64,000 nt of DNA from CAZTHK01 sp964613215 (lineage in GTDB: Bacteria; Krumholzibacteriota; Krumholzibacteriia; Krumholzibacteriales; CAZTHK01): NCBI GenBank assembly GCA_964613215.1, contig CAZTHK010000005.1, forward strand, positions 1 through 64,000, read 5' to 3'. Within the stretch, counting starts at the first letter, position 1. Each line of letters starts with the position of its first letter. Shown piece by piece: positions 27,685 to 36,428 of this stretch. Under the pieces are notes generated by a model, which saw only the letters and a program-made list of their open reading frames with translations, searched no databases and was not told the DNA's origin. A program made the position numbers and the translations under genes.

Positions 27685-29286
27685 TCAGTCAACTTTTTCG
27701 ATAGGTTCCCATTCTGCTATACTCTCCATTCTGACTCTGCATTTATCTTCCTTGACCCATCTGTGGCTATAATTGTAGCCCCAGCCTATGTATTCTGAAC
27801 CTCCCCCTCCGGTGGTAGTTATCAGAAACCTGTTTGAAATTCCACCGAAAGCCAGGGCCTGATCTGCCGGCAGGTCCTTGTCCCCCGCATTGGGATCAAC
27901 GGGGATCCAGCCGTATTCGGGAATATATATCTCACACCAGCGATGAAAGACCTCGTCATAGCTTGCCTCATCACCGCGAACCACCAGTGAACCCACATAT
28001 CTTGCAGGGACTCCGGCAGCTCTGCAGAGAGCAATGTAACAGAATGAATATTCAGAACATGAACCGGTACCCCTTTTGAGAACTGTTACCGCTGTATCCC
28101 AGCCCCCGATGAGTTCATACTCCACGTTGGATATCAGATATTGATACAGTTTTCTGGCTTTCCAGTATGGATTGGTTTCCTTGCCGGCAACCCGGCTGAC
28201 TATATCCTGGATATAGGGATGGTGAATGTCGAACTTCCTGTCATCCGCCAGGTATTTTTGTTTTATCTCTTCCGGTATTTCCTTATCGATCTCCCCGGGG
28301 TATATGAAGTAGCGTATGGCTGAAGTTTCCAATTCTGCTGTCATGGATATATCTATGGACTGAGCGTTTTTAAGGTGTTCCAGGTGGAATACCGCCACCT
28401 TCTGTCCCCATGAATCCTTTACCAGTTCTGACGGTTCAGGGTGGAATTCCAGGGGTGAGAGGAGCTTCTGGTTGGGCCGGTCCGAAGGAATGGCATAGAA
28501 TACATCCAGGCTTACCACTTTCCCCGGTCCCAGTACCACACCCTCGGTGAAGAATTGTACCCTCGCCCTGCGGGGATCGAAGGTAATGAACTTTTCACAG
28601 TCCCTGGTGAGTATTTCGTATACCGAATCATCCTGGTAGTCAGTAGTATAAAGGCGGCCCTGATTCCAGGCCAGTCCCCAGCTGAAGGGGCCCGGTGAAT
28701 TTATAATGTTGATAACATGGCCATTGTGAGGGTCAATCATGTATATTTCATCTCTGATTCTGTCAGAACACCAGAGATAGCCGTTTCCGAAGGTAATGCC
28801 CCGGGGGTCTACTGCCGGAGCCGGAAATGATTGAAGGGTAGTGCCGTCTTCCGGATCTATTCTGATGATCCTGTCCAGCCGGTTATCTGATATCCAGAGC
28901 TGATCTCCATTCCAGGCTATCCCGCTGGGACTGGGTGAAGGGGAGCTGAGAGTCTTTACCGTAAGCCCATTTTCCGGGTTGGTGGCATATATCTTTCCTT
29001 CACCGGGGTCGGTACTCCACAGCAGACCGTCATGCAGGGCAAGCCCGGAGGGGAAGTAGGCTGGTGATACTACTGATTTAACTATGGCGGGATCGGGATA
29101 ATGAATCAGATGGAAGGAATCTGTTTTTCTGTCCGCCAGCCAGATGTGGTTGTTCCGGCAGGTAATTCCGGTAGGGTGGGATATATTGAGTTTTACCTCT
29201 TTAATAATATCACCAGGTTTAGAACTGGCTTCTACGGGCAGGAAAATAGAAGGGAATATCACCAAGAAAATGAGCAACCGCTTCAT
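27685..29286 (-). CDS. Exported propeller-transglutaminase-like fusion protein
   Basis: The 533-residue product starts with a signal peptide (cleavage near VEASS, residue 20). Residues 35-235 form NHL/YncE-like blades with repeated WLADRKTD, WSTDPGEG, WISDNRLD and WCSDRIRD turns. Residues 370-470 are a transglutaminase-like cysteine protease fold with Cys410 in GTGSCSEYS, His448 in FHRWCEIY and Asp464 in PVDPNAGD, a complete triad. The domain probably acts as a hydrolase or amidase on an envelope substrate. ATG 29286 is preferred over TTG 29292 on codon grounds, with GGGAG upstream of both. It is divergent from gamma-glutamyltransferase. Confidence 0.85.
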   Translation of the reverse strand: MKRLLIFLVIFPSIFLPVEASSKPGDIIKEVKLNISHPTGITCRNNHIWLADRKTDSFHLIHYPDPAIVKSVVSPAYFPSGLALHDGLLWSTDPGEGKIYATNPENGLTVKTLSSPSPSPSGIAWNGDQLWISDNRLDRIIRIDPEDGTTLQSFPAPAVDPRGITFGNGYLWCSDRIRDEIYMIDPHNGHVINIINSPGPFSWGLAWNQGRLYTTDYQDDSVYEILTRDCEKFITFDPRRARVQFFTEGVVLGPGKVVSLDVFYAIPSDRPNQKLLSPLEFHPEPSELVKDSWGQKVAVFHLEHLKNAQSIDISMTAELETSAIRYFIYPGEIDKEIPEEIKQKYLADDRKFDIHHPYIQDIVSRVAGKETNPYWKARKLYQYLISNVEYELIGGWDTAVTVLKRGTGSCSEYSFCYIALCRAAGVPARYVGSLVVRGDEASYDEVFHRWCEIYIPEYGWIPVDPNAGDKDLPADQALAFGGISNRFLITTTGGGGSEYIGWGYNYSHRWVKEDKCRVRMESIAEWEPIEKVD

Positions 29287-29541
29287 ATCCAATCATCTCC
29301 CTTGCAAGAAAACGATATCGAGAGAATTCTATAATAAATTAATTTACAGGTCAACCTATTTAGCAGAAATTTTAACAGCTTACTCATCATCTGAAAGGTT
29401 CCCCGCTGCCTGTTGATAGCATGAAAGTGGCTGCCCGGTGTATTATTAAAGAGAGGCAGGGGTTTATTTATTTACATAATCAGGGCCGGCTGGTATTATT
29501 AATCAGGATTGAGTTAACCTTTTATATGGGCATGTGGACTG

Positions 29542-31242
29542 ATGTCATTCAGAAAATTCCTCTCTGCCGTACTGCTGATCTCTGTTTCCCTGTATATATA
29601 TCCCTCCATGGTTTATCCAGGCTCCGGGGAATTAATTGTGGAGGATGGGGATATGGTGGTAACCGCCTCTCCCCGTGCTACCGGAGCCGGTGTCGGTATA
29701 TTGAAACAGGGGGGGAATGCGATTGATGCAGCAGTGGCCGTAGGTTTTGCCCTGGCCGTTACCTATCCCTCGGCTGGAAATATCGGAGGAGGCGGATTCA
29801 TGCTGATACGCAGCAGTGAAGGAGAGGTGAGTTTTCTGGATTTCAGGGAGAAGGCTCCCCTGAAGGCTTCCCGGGATATGTATCTGGACAGTGAGGGTGA
29901 GGTGGTAGAGGGATCAAGTACTGCCGGACACCTGGCTTCGGGAGTACCGGGCACAGTAGCCGGTTTGTATCAGGCTCATTCAAGATACGGTGTTCTGGAG
30001 TGGAGCAGAGTTATTAAGCCTGCCATTCAGCTGGCGGAAAATGGATTCGAGGTGGATAGGCACCTGGCTTTGAAATTGGAAAAATTGGAAAAATTCCGGA
30101 AGAAGTTTCCCGGACTAAGAGTGTTCCTGGACAAATACGGAAAAGCCCCGGCGGAGGGAGCACTGTTCAGACAGCCCGAACTGGCCGCCACTCTGAGAAG
30201 AATATCCGCTGAAGGCAGAGATGGATTTTACCGGGGTAAAACTGCCGGCTTGATAATAGAAGAGATGAAAAGCGGAAACGGGCTGATAACCGGAAAGGAT
30301 CTGGAAAGCTACTCTGCGGTGGAGCGAAAACCGGTGGAAGGGTCCTACCGTAATTTCACTGTAATATCCGCGCCACCTCCCAGTTCAGGTGGTATTATCC
30401 TCATAGAGATTCTGAATATGCTGGAGGGTTTCTGTATCGGGCAGGCCGGGTTTCTGTCCCCTCGGGATATCCATTATATAGTGGAGTCCGAGAGGAGGGC
30501 TTACGCAGACCGGGCCCGCTATCTGGGGGATCCTGATTTCTGCCGGGTACCGGCGGAGAGTCTCACCAGCAAGTATTACGCTGAAAGGCTGATTGAGTCA
30601 ATAGGCCGCCGGGCCACACCTTCGGAAGATGTTGAAGATATTCTTCAATATCATGAACATGAGGAAACCACGCACTACTCCATCATCGACCGTTCAGGGA
30701 ATGCGGTTGCTGTAACCACTACTCTGAATGGTTCATTCGGATCGAAGGTGGTTGTGGAGGGGGGAGGATTTCTGATGAACAATGAGATGGATGATTTCTC
30801 TATAAAACCGGGGGTCCCGAATATGTACGGCCTGGTAGGAGATGTGGCCAACCAGATAGAACCGGGGAAAAGGATGCTCAGTTCTATGTCTCCGACCATG
30901 GTCCTGGATAGAGGGGAGATATATCTGGTTGTGGGAACACCGGGCGGAGCAACTATTATAACTACAGTGGCACAGATCATACTTAACATGATTGATTATG
31001 GCATGGATCCACACCAGGCTGTATCAGCTCCAAGATTTCATCATCAGTGGTTACCGGATCTGGTCTACCATGAAGATGGCGCTTTCGACAGGAAATTGAT
31101 GGATGAACTCGAATCCATGGGATATAATCTCAAGAATAGAAGTTTAATAGGAGATGTTCAACTCATAGAGATCCGGGATTCAAGGATAACCGGCGTTCCG
31201 GATCCACGAGGGGGAGGAACAGCAGGTTCATCTTCTCACTGA
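29542..31242 (+). CDS. ggt: Gamma-glutamyltransferase (self-cleaving)
   Basis: This 566-residue Ntn-hydrolase is exported: a hydrophobic segment at the N-terminus is followed by the large-subunit motif GGNAIDAAVAVGFAL and GHLASGVPGTVAG. Self-cleavage would release the small subunit at Thr376, the first residue of the TTHYS motif, and the downstream TTTLNGSFGS, LSSMSPTMV and GTPGGATI segments are typical. It hydrolyses glutathione or gamma-glutamyl peptides in the periplasm. The fusion peptidase divergent from it may be functionally linked, but only by position. Confidence 0.94.
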   Translation: MSFRKFLSAVLLISVSLYIYPSMVYPGSGELIVEDGDMVVTASPRATGAGVGILKQGGNAIDAAVAVGFALAVTYPSAGNIGGGGFMLIRSSEGEVSFLDFREKAPLKASRDMYLDSEGEVVEGSSTAGHLASGVPGTVAGLYQAHSRYGVLEWSRVIKPAIQLAENGFEVDRHLALKLEKLEKFRKKFPGLRVFLDKYGKAPAEGALFRQPELAATLRRISAEGRDGFYRGKTAGLIIEEMKSGNGLITGKDLESYSAVERKPVEGSYRNFTVISAPPPSSGGIILIEILNMLEGFCIGQAGFLSPRDIHYIVESERRAYADRARYLGDPDFCRVPAESLTSKYYAERLIESIGRRATPSEDVEDILQYHEHEETTHYSIIDRSGNAVAVTTTLNGSFGSKVVVEGGGFLMNNEMDDFSIKPGVPNMYGLVGDVANQIEPGKRMLSSMSPTMVLDRGEIYLVVGTPGGATIITTVAQIILNMIDYGMDPHQAVSAPRFHHQWLPDLVYHEDGAFDRKLMDELESMGYNLKNRSLIGDVQLIEIRDSRITGVPDPRGGGTAGSSSH

Positions 31243-31271
31243 CTGACAGTCCTTTTACGGGGGGTTATTAT
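31243..31271 (+). promoter_or_regulatory. Candidate promoter for the exported repeat protein gene
   Basis: CTGACA (31243-31248) and TATTAT (31266-31271) are 17 bases apart, each five of six to consensus, directly after the ggt stop codon. The next gene therefore probably has its own transcription start. Confidence 0.55.
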
Positions 31272-31335
31272 ACCTGTGGTAATATGGTAGAAGATAAATA
31301 CGGATTTAAGGTTATGAGAACGAAAGGAGATTAGG

Positions 31336-32124
31336 ATGTTTGGATCAACCGGACTGAAGTGGATGGTTGCAGCAGTAATTTTTCTGATAATCTTTCCGGT
31401 AGTTCCCTCAGTGGCGGGTCAGAAGGATAAACTCGATCCCTATGTGATGCGGGATGCCTTCGACCGCTTTCCTCTGGCCAGGGTGGTACCACTCGATAAT
31501 GGAAAGGCCTGGGGTTTGATGTACGCTGATACCCATGGAAACCTCCATCTGAACAGGGCGACCACAGAGGGATGGAAGCAGGAATGGCAGCTTACCAGCC
31601 TTAATTCAAAGATCCGGAGGTTTTTCTATACCGATATAGAGGACGACGGAGTATATGAGATTATTGTTGCTACCATGAATGGAAGGATACTCATATACAG
31701 CGCTGCAGACTACAGTAATTTATGGGAAAATCTGGAGGATGATTTTACTTCCATAGAGGCTTTCGATGTCAGGAATATCGATAACGATGTCCAGCTGGAG
31801 TTTATATTTCTGGCCGATGAAATCCTATATATATATGATGGAGTAAATCAATCCATGCAGTGGAGGAGCGACCGCAAGTTTGAGGCGAGTGAATTGATCG
31901 TGGAGAATGTTGATGACGACGACCAATTGGAGATCATACTTAACACCGGTGTAGTAATAGATACAAAATTCATGACGGTGGAGGTGGAATGGGATCGTCC
32001 CTTCGGGAAGAGGATAACTGTCTTCGATATGAATAACGATGGTTTTCAGGAGGTCATAGGAGAATTTTCCGATTATTCCCTGAGGATATTCGACGTTTAT
32101 ACCAGAAGAGAGGTTTGGTATTGA
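31336..32124 (+). CDS. Exported protein with FG-GAP/VCBS-like acidic repeats
   Basis: I do not recognise a named family. The 262-residue product has a signal peptide (cleavage near VAGQK, residue 28) and four acidic repeats of the form DxxxDxxxE: DIEDDGVYEIIV, NIDNDVQLEFIF, NVDDDDQLEIIL and DMNNDGFQEVIG, which resemble calcium-binding FG-GAP blades. GAAAGGAGATT precedes the ATG. The downstream gene starts 2 bases after its stop. The repeats suggest a small propeller with bound calcium. Confidence 0.7.
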   Translation: MFGSTGLKWMVAAVIFLIIFPVVPSVAGQKDKLDPYVMRDAFDRFPLARVVPLDNGKAWGLMYADTHGNLHLNRATTEGWKQEWQLTSLNSKIRRFFYTDIEDDGVYEIIVATMNGRILIYSAADYSNLWENLEDDFTSIEAFDVRNIDNDVQLEFIFLADEILYIYDGVNQSMQWRSDRKFEASELIVENVDDDDQLEIILNTGVVIDTKFMTVEVEWDRPFGKRITVFDMNNDGFQEVIGEFSDYSLRIFDVYTRREVWY

Positions 32125-32126
32125 TC

Positions 32127-32543
32127 ATGGCTGTCTATGGAAGGGTAATAAGAATTTTCAATGAGACCACCATACTGGTAAATGCAGGAAGGAAGGAAGG
32201 GTTAACCATGGGAGACCGGGTGGTGGTTATAGAAAAGGGGGATGAAGTTAAAGATCCTGAATCGGGTGAATCCCTGGGTGAATTAGAATTGGTCAAAGCG
32301 GAACTGAGAGCCACAGATGTTCAGGAGAGAATGAGTATTCTCAAGAGCCTGGTAAAGAAGGATACCTCCAATGTCCCCTTAAGTTCAAGAATGATAGAGG
32401 ATTCCATTAGAGTAAGATATTCGGAAGAGAAGATGATAGTGGCGGCCGGAGAGATGTCAGGAATGCCATCCCCTTCTCCGGTAAAGGTTGGCGATACAGT
32501 AAGATTTGAGGAGAAATCTTTAAAAGAATCTTTTAAAGATTAA
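32127..32543 (+). CDS. Protein with FlgT C-terminal-like domain
   Basis: The 138-residue product has an N-terminal domain (residues 1-70) in the style of FlgT C-terminal domains: GRVIRIFNETTILVNAGRKEGLTMGDRV followed by a DPESGESLGELEL strand. No signal peptide is visible. I start at ATG 32127, 2 bases after the previous stop, rather than TTG 32115. Function is unknown; such domains occur in envelope-associated proteins. The pair is likely co-expressed. Confidence 0.65.
   Translation: MAVYGRVIRIFNETTILVNAGRKEGLTMGDRVVVIEKGDEVKDPESGESLGELELVKAELRATDVQERMSILKSLVKKDTSNVPLSSRMIEDSIRVRYSEEKMIVAAGEMSGMPSPSPVKVGDTVRFEEKSLKESFKD
32517..32539. repeat. Perfect AT-rich inverted repeat at the 3' end of the FlgT-like gene
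   Basis: TCTTTAAAAG (32517-32526) and CTTTTAAAGA (32530-32539) are exact complements with a 3-base loop AAT, inside the last codons of the gene. The stem is AT-rich and lacks a T-tract, so it is not a classic terminator. It sits just upstream of the next promoter. Confidence 0.5.
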
Positions 32544-32545
32544 CC

Positions 32546-32574
32546 TTTAAGTTATTCGCCACATATGGTATAAT
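32546..32574 (+). promoter_or_regulatory. Candidate promoter for the first secreted paralogue
   Basis: A perfect TATAAT at 32569-32574 follows TTTAAG (32546-32551) by 17 bases. The -35 is weak. The leader to the ATG is about 50 bases and carries AAGGAGGGGG. Confidence 0.6.
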
Positions 32575-32630
32575 ACACCCATAATTTAGCAGCCTTATTA
32601 ACCTATTATAGTTTAAGGAGGGGGAAATTA

Positions 32631-33335
32631 ATGAAGAAAAGTGCTATTTTAGCGGGCCTGGTCTGCGGAATGCTTTTAATGGCACTCACATCCGGTTACG
32701 GGACAGAATTCCGTACCGAGACATTCGCTCTGGATGGAAATGGTTCCTTCATGGACTATTCTCCAACATTCAGCGGCGATATTATCGGGGGAACCCTGTC
32801 TCCGGGGACATTCTGGATAGAGTTCGATGATACAGGATGGCCGCAGGATGATCCGGGAACCCCGGAGAATGAGAGATTCGACTACATTTTCAGTCATTAT
32901 TTCACTTATGACGACACCGAAGGAAGCGAGGGATGGGATGGTTATTTCCCTCCCCCCGGATCGGGTGAACCTGCTCCCACCTGGCGTTTCTATACAGACG
33001 CCGGTGACACACTGGGCGGCCTCTGCCCCGCATTTACCATAAGCATCAGGGATTTCGACGCCGATGGCATCCTGGATGACAATGAATATCAGTCCAAGGT
33101 TATAGCAACTAATCTGGTAGCTTATATCAACTTCAGCGGAGGTTGTTTCCACAGCTGGTGTGGTCAGGGAAACTGCCACGGAGATCTGGACCTGGTAGAT
33201 GAATCAACATGGGAAGAGAGACTTTATGTGCCTTCAGCTTCTTCCGCTTCGGGTGTATTGCAGATGAGAGACGACAATTGCAACGTTGGTGTAATGAAGT
33301 CAACCTGGGGCAAAATAAAGGATTTATACAAATAA
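32631..33335 (+). CDS. Secreted protein of unrecognised family, copy 1
   Basis: I do not recognise this family. The 234-residue product has a signal peptide (cleavage near SGYG, residue 23). Shared with the next gene are FDDTGWP (about 65), a YIFSHYFTYDD segment, PTWRFYTDAGDTLGG, a calcium-type loop DFDADGILDDNE (about 145-156), a cysteine cluster including WCGQGNCHGDL, and a C-terminal C-x-G...STWGKIKDLY motif. The DxDxDGxLDxxE loop resembles EF-hand/thrombospondin type-3 calcium sites. It is preceded by a strong ribosome site (AGGAGGGGG). Its partner copy starts 31 bases after its stop. Confidence 0.75.
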   Translation: MKKSAILAGLVCGMLLMALTSGYGTEFRTETFALDGNGSFMDYSPTFSGDIIGGTLSPGTFWIEFDDTGWPQDDPGTPENERFDYIFSHYFTYDDTEGSEGWDGYFPPPGSGEPAPTWRFYTDAGDTLGGLCPAFTISIRDFDADGILDDNEYQSKVIATNLVAYINFSGGCFHSWCGQGNCHGDLDLVDESTWEERLYVPSASSASGVLQMRDDNCNVGVMKSTWGKIKDLYK

Positions 33336-33366
33336 TCAGGAAGAAGCAGAAAGGATGTGATTTATA

Positions 33367-34041
33367 ATGAAAAACTTATTTATAAAGTATATCTTCCTTG
33401 TTACCATACTGGCCATTATTCCATGCTATGCCAGTGCTCAACTGCCGGATACACTGGATATTCAATTTCAATTCGAAGGATTTGGAAATATGATAACGGA
33501 TTCACCTCCGTATTATTCCGGTGATGTAGTGGATGGAGATCCTCTGGTCGACGGCGGCACCTGGTGGACCCAGATAGATGATACCGGCTGGCCCGGTACA
33601 GGCGATCCCGATACCAGGTGGAATTATATTTTTGATAATTTCTTTGTTTATGATTCCTACAGTTACAACTGGACAGCGGTATTCGATGGTAATTCCCTGG
33701 CGGAGAAACCAACCTGGGGGCTTACCTCGCAGAATGGCAGCACCATGGGTGGAACGCTGGTAATAACCTTTACGTTCTCCGATTGGGATATGGACGGGAT
33801 ACTGGATATAGAGGAGAGAACATCCGGTATGTTCTCCGGGACCATGATGGTTATGAAATACGGAACCGGAGATTTTGCCAAGTATTGCGGTGACGGTTCA
33901 TACAACGGCACTCTGCAGAACAGCGACCCGGCTAATTATGTTGATGACTATGTTTCGGGCAACTGCGATCTCGGCCTGATCAACTGTGAGATTTCCGTCG
34001 ATGATCTGAGCTGGGGATCAATCAAGGAAATGTACAGATAA
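33367..34041 (+). CDS. Secreted protein of unrecognised family, copy 2
   Basis: The 224-residue product is the tandem paralogue of the preceding gene. It has a signal peptide (cleavage near SAQLP, residue 24), then IDDTGWPGTGD, YIFDNFFVYD, PTWGLTSQNGSTMGG, DWDMDGILDIEE (the calcium-type loop), KYCGDGSYNGTL and a C-terminal CEISVDDLSWGSIKEMY. Identity with copy 1 is limited to these short blocks, so the duplication is not recent. It is probably co-transcribed with copy 1, 31 bases apart. Function is unknown. Confidence 0.75.
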   Translation: MKNLFIKYIFLVTILAIIPCYASAQLPDTLDIQFQFEGFGNMITDSPPYYSGDVVDGDPLVDGGTWWTQIDDTGWPGTGDPDTRWNYIFDNFFVYDSYSYNWTAVFDGNSLAEKPTWGLTSQNGSTMGGTLVITFTFSDWDMDGILDIEERTSGMFSGTMMVMKYGTGDFAKYCGDGSYNGTLQNSDPANYVDDYVSGNCDLGLINCEISVDDLSWGSIKEMYR

Positions 34042-34115
34042 TACTTTAACCGGCCTGAATTGATGGCACCGGCTGTCATATTCAGACTATAACGGTCCGG
34101 AGTGGGATTTCAGTA

Positions 34116-34763
34116 CTATCTCGGTTTAAAGCCGATGGTTAACTCAACCCACATGGACTGAGGAACGCCATTTAGCCTGCCGGGTGTAAATTGAATCCGG
34201 CGGGCTGAAGATACGGCGATCCGGGTGAGCCTTGGATGGGAAAGTCCTTTAAGTACCTCTACTTGTTGGACTTTGCCATCCTTGTCTACAAAGAGCTTCA
34301 GTTTGACCTTGCCCTCCACTTCCCCTTCGAACCATTCCGGATATTCAGGCCAGGGGATGTATATTGGTTTTGGTTTAACAGTATTTACACTGCTTCCTTT
34401 GAGAGCGTCGCTCCCGCCACTTTTAGCCGGTTCAATTGGTTTGATGCTTTCGTCCAGTTCAGAGTAATCGTAGGGGATATATTCCCCGGTAGGTTCTTCA
34501 TCCGGCTCCTCCAGCCTCCTGACCTCTCTCCCTGTGGTGGGGGAGGGTTGTTCGAAATCCACCACGGAAAATGGCTTTTTCCGAAAGGGAGTGTATGATT
34601 CTCCCTGTTCACCCGGCATTTCTTTATCCAGAAACTGGAGATAGTCGAGTTTGAAGAATATTATGAAAGAAAGGTGTATAACTATGGCGATAACTATAAC
34701 AGCTACCCATTTGAAGGGATGAGTTTTGTATCTGGTGGATCCGGTACCATTTTCTATTTTCAT
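34116..34763 (-). CDS. TonB-family energy transducer protein
   Basis: The 215-residue product has one N-terminal membrane span (about 18-38), a linker with EP/PKP proline-rich parts, and a C-terminal TonB domain from about residue 135: EGKVKLKLFVDKDGKVQQVEVLKG, then SARRIQFTPGRLNGVP. It transmits the inner-membrane proton force to outer-membrane receptors. ExbB/ExbD and a TonB-dependent receptor are not next to it. It is divergent from pgsA, with a possible minus-strand promoter at 34790-34819. Confidence 0.9.
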   Translation of the reverse strand: MKIENGTGSTRYKTHPFKWVAVIVIAIVIHLSFIIFFKLDYLQFLDKEMPGEQGESYTPFRKKPFSVVDFEQPSPTTGREVRRLEEPDEEPTGEYIPYDYSELDESIKPIEPAKSGGSDALKGSSVNTVKPKPIYIPWPEYPEWFEGEVEGKVKLKLFVDKDGKVQQVEVLKGLSHPRLTRIAVSSARRIQFTPGRLNGVPQSMWVELTIGFKPR

Positions 34764-34789
34764 ATTGTATTACTCATCGATAAGTGATA

Positions 34790-34819
34790 ATTATACTATG
34801 TGAAGCAGATATTAGTCCA
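34790..34819 (-). promoter_or_regulatory. Candidate promoter for the TonB-family gene
   Basis: On the minus strand TGGACT (34814-34819) and TATAAT (34790-34795) are 18 bases apart. The -10 is perfect; the -35 matches four of six. Confidence 0.4.
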
Positions 34820-34879
34820 CTGTTATAAGTATAGTTATTGTGAAGAGTATATTCAAGAGGACTGGTTAGAAGATCCGAG

Positions 34880-35509
34880 ATGAGAGTATTTCTGCAGAAA
34901 GATCTTACTGTTCCCAATGTGATAACATTCTTCAGAATACTTATGGCGCTGACAGCAGGACTAATGTTTTTTCTGGGGAGGGAAACGGAGATTGCTGCAG
35001 GCTTATGTATAGTGGCATCGTCTCTCGATTATTTCGACGGTTGGTATGCCAGGAAGTACAGCCAGAAGACCAAGTTGGGGGCTCATCTTGATCCCTTCGC
35101 CGATAAGGTCCTGAATACAGTAGTGTTTATTGCTTTAGGGGTAGTATTGAATTGGCTGTGGTTATGGCTTTTCATAGGTATTATTGTTATGCGTGAAGTC
35201 ACTATTACAATATACCGGATGAAGGTGAAGAGAAATAGTGGCATATTCATTCCTGCCAGCAGAATGGGTAAACTGAAAACAGCTCTTCAATGCCTGGTGG
35301 GTGATGTTCTTATCTTTTACATATTTATATATCCGGGAACCATTCCTGGAAACCAATGGTTGATTTTCGTTTTTATGACTGTAACCCTGTTTATAACGGT
35401 TGATTCGGGGTTGCGTTACCTGCTGCCCAACTGTTCTGACGGAAAGAAGAGATCGGTTCTGGAACGTTTGTATCAGTGGGTATTTAACATGGGAGCAAAG
35501 GGGGTATAA
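34880..35509 (+). CDS. pgsA: CDP-alcohol phosphatidyltransferase (phosphatidylglycerophosphate synthase-like)
   Basis: This membrane enzyme of 209 residues has about five to six spans. The complete family motif is seen as Asp50, Asp53-Gly54, Ala57-Arg58, Gly67, Asp71, Asp75, which binds the metals and the CDP-diacylglycerol. The closest match is PgsA, which makes phosphatidylglycerophosphate from CDP-diacylglycerol and glycerol-3-phosphate, though other alcohol acceptors are possible. It ends 3 bases before the nitroreductase start. Confidence 0.85.
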   Translation: MRVFLQKDLTVPNVITFFRILMALTAGLMFFLGRETEIAAGLCIVASSLDYFDGWYARKYSQKTKLGAHLDPFADKVLNTVVFIALGVVLNWLWLWLFIGIIVMREVTITIYRMKVKRNSGIFIPASRMGKLKTALQCLVGDVLIFYIFIYPGTIPGNQWLIFVFMTVTLFITVDSGLRYLLPNCSDGKKRSVLERLYQWVFNMGAKGV

Positions 35510-35512
35510 CCT

Positions 35513-36040
35513 ATGGATATCTATCAGGCTATAAAAGCCAGAACAAGTATAAGAAAATACAAGGATAGAGGGATAGAGGATGATAAGCTTAATCGGGTTC
35601 TGGATGCTGCCAGGCTTGCCCCCTCCGGCAAGAATGGACAACCGTGGACATATATAGTGGTAACTGATCCTGATATCAGAAAGAAACTGGTTCCGGCATG
35701 CAAGGGCCAGCAGTTTGTAGGGGAGGCTCCTGTGGTCATAGTGGCATGCGGAGATGAAAGTTCAGCTTATCAGAAGATGGGGGGATACTGGAACAGCCTG
35801 CCTGTGGATATCGGAATCAGCCTGGAGCACCTGATGCTTGCAGCGACAGCCGAAGGATTGGGAACCTGCTGGATCGGAGCTTTTTTGGAAGAGGATGTTA
35901 AATCCATACTGGATATACCAGAGGATATAAAGGTGGTAGCCATAACACCATTAGGCTATCCGGACCGGGAAATTTCACCTACTCCCCGCAAGGAACTCCG
36001 GGAGATATTGATGCGGAACAAGTGGGGATCCGGTTGGTAG
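35513..36040 (+). CDS. Nitroreductase-family FMN flavoprotein
   Basis: The 175-residue protein begins with the FMN-binding motif KARTSIRKYKDRG and LAPSGKNGQPW, and has the GLGTCWIGAF segment and the C-terminal LGYPDREISPTPRKEL. Family members reduce nitro compounds, quinones or enones with NAD(P)H; the physiological substrate is unknown. It starts 3 bases after pgsA and ends 4 bases before the next gene, so it is in an operon with both. Confidence 0.9.
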   Translation: MDIYQAIKARTSIRKYKDRGIEDDKLNRVLDAARLAPSGKNGQPWTYIVVTDPDIRKKLVPACKGQQFVGEAPVVIVACGDESSAYQKMGGYWNSLPVDIGISLEHLMLAATAEGLGTCWIGAFLEEDVKSILDIPEDIKVVAITPLGYPDREISPTPRKELREILMRNKWGSGW

Positions 36041-36044
36041 GATT

Positions 36045-36428
36045 ATGAACAGGAAACTGCTGGTAATAATTATTATAGGATCCCTGATTAGCTCGCAACA
36101 GGTGATAGCCGGGGAAACCATTTTCACCCGGGAAGGGCAAAAGAGCCTGAGTGATATGGCAATGAAACCATTCCCGGGGAATGCCGGAAGAGAGTTGCCC
36201 TTAAGTATCTCTCAGCCCGATTCGGTGGAATCAACAGAGGTCGACGTTATCAAGCTGGAGGATGAGGACAGAAGCCTTTACAGGGAGATCGCCGCCTACA
36301 CTATCCTGACCGCGGCTGCGGTTTATACTCTCTACGTTTTATTTTCACCGGATGACGGGGAGGAGGAAGACAATCAGGCAGGAAAACCTGTACCTGGATT
36401 AAGTGTATCTATTCCTCTTTCGCACTGA
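36045..36428 (+). CDS. Small membrane-anchored hypothetical protein
   Basis: I do not recognise the family. The 127-residue product has an N-terminal signal or anchor (MNRKLLVIIIIGSLISS, to about residue 22) and a second hydrophobic segment at about 83-103 (YREIAAYTILTAAAVYTLYVLF), followed by an acidic tail. It starts 4 bases after the nitroreductase and its last 20 bases overlap the 3' end of the opposite-strand GWxTD gene. Confidence 0.6.
   Translation: MNRKLLVIIIIGSLISSQQVIAGETIFTREGQKSLSDMAMKPFPGNAGRELPLSISQPDSVESTEVDVIKLEDEDRSLYREIAAYTILTAAAVYTLYVLFSPDDGEEEDNQAGKPVPGLSVSIPLSH

Noticed and set aside
32517..32539. Rho-independent terminator
   Set aside because: The stem is AT-rich, lacks a T-tract and lies within coding sequence.
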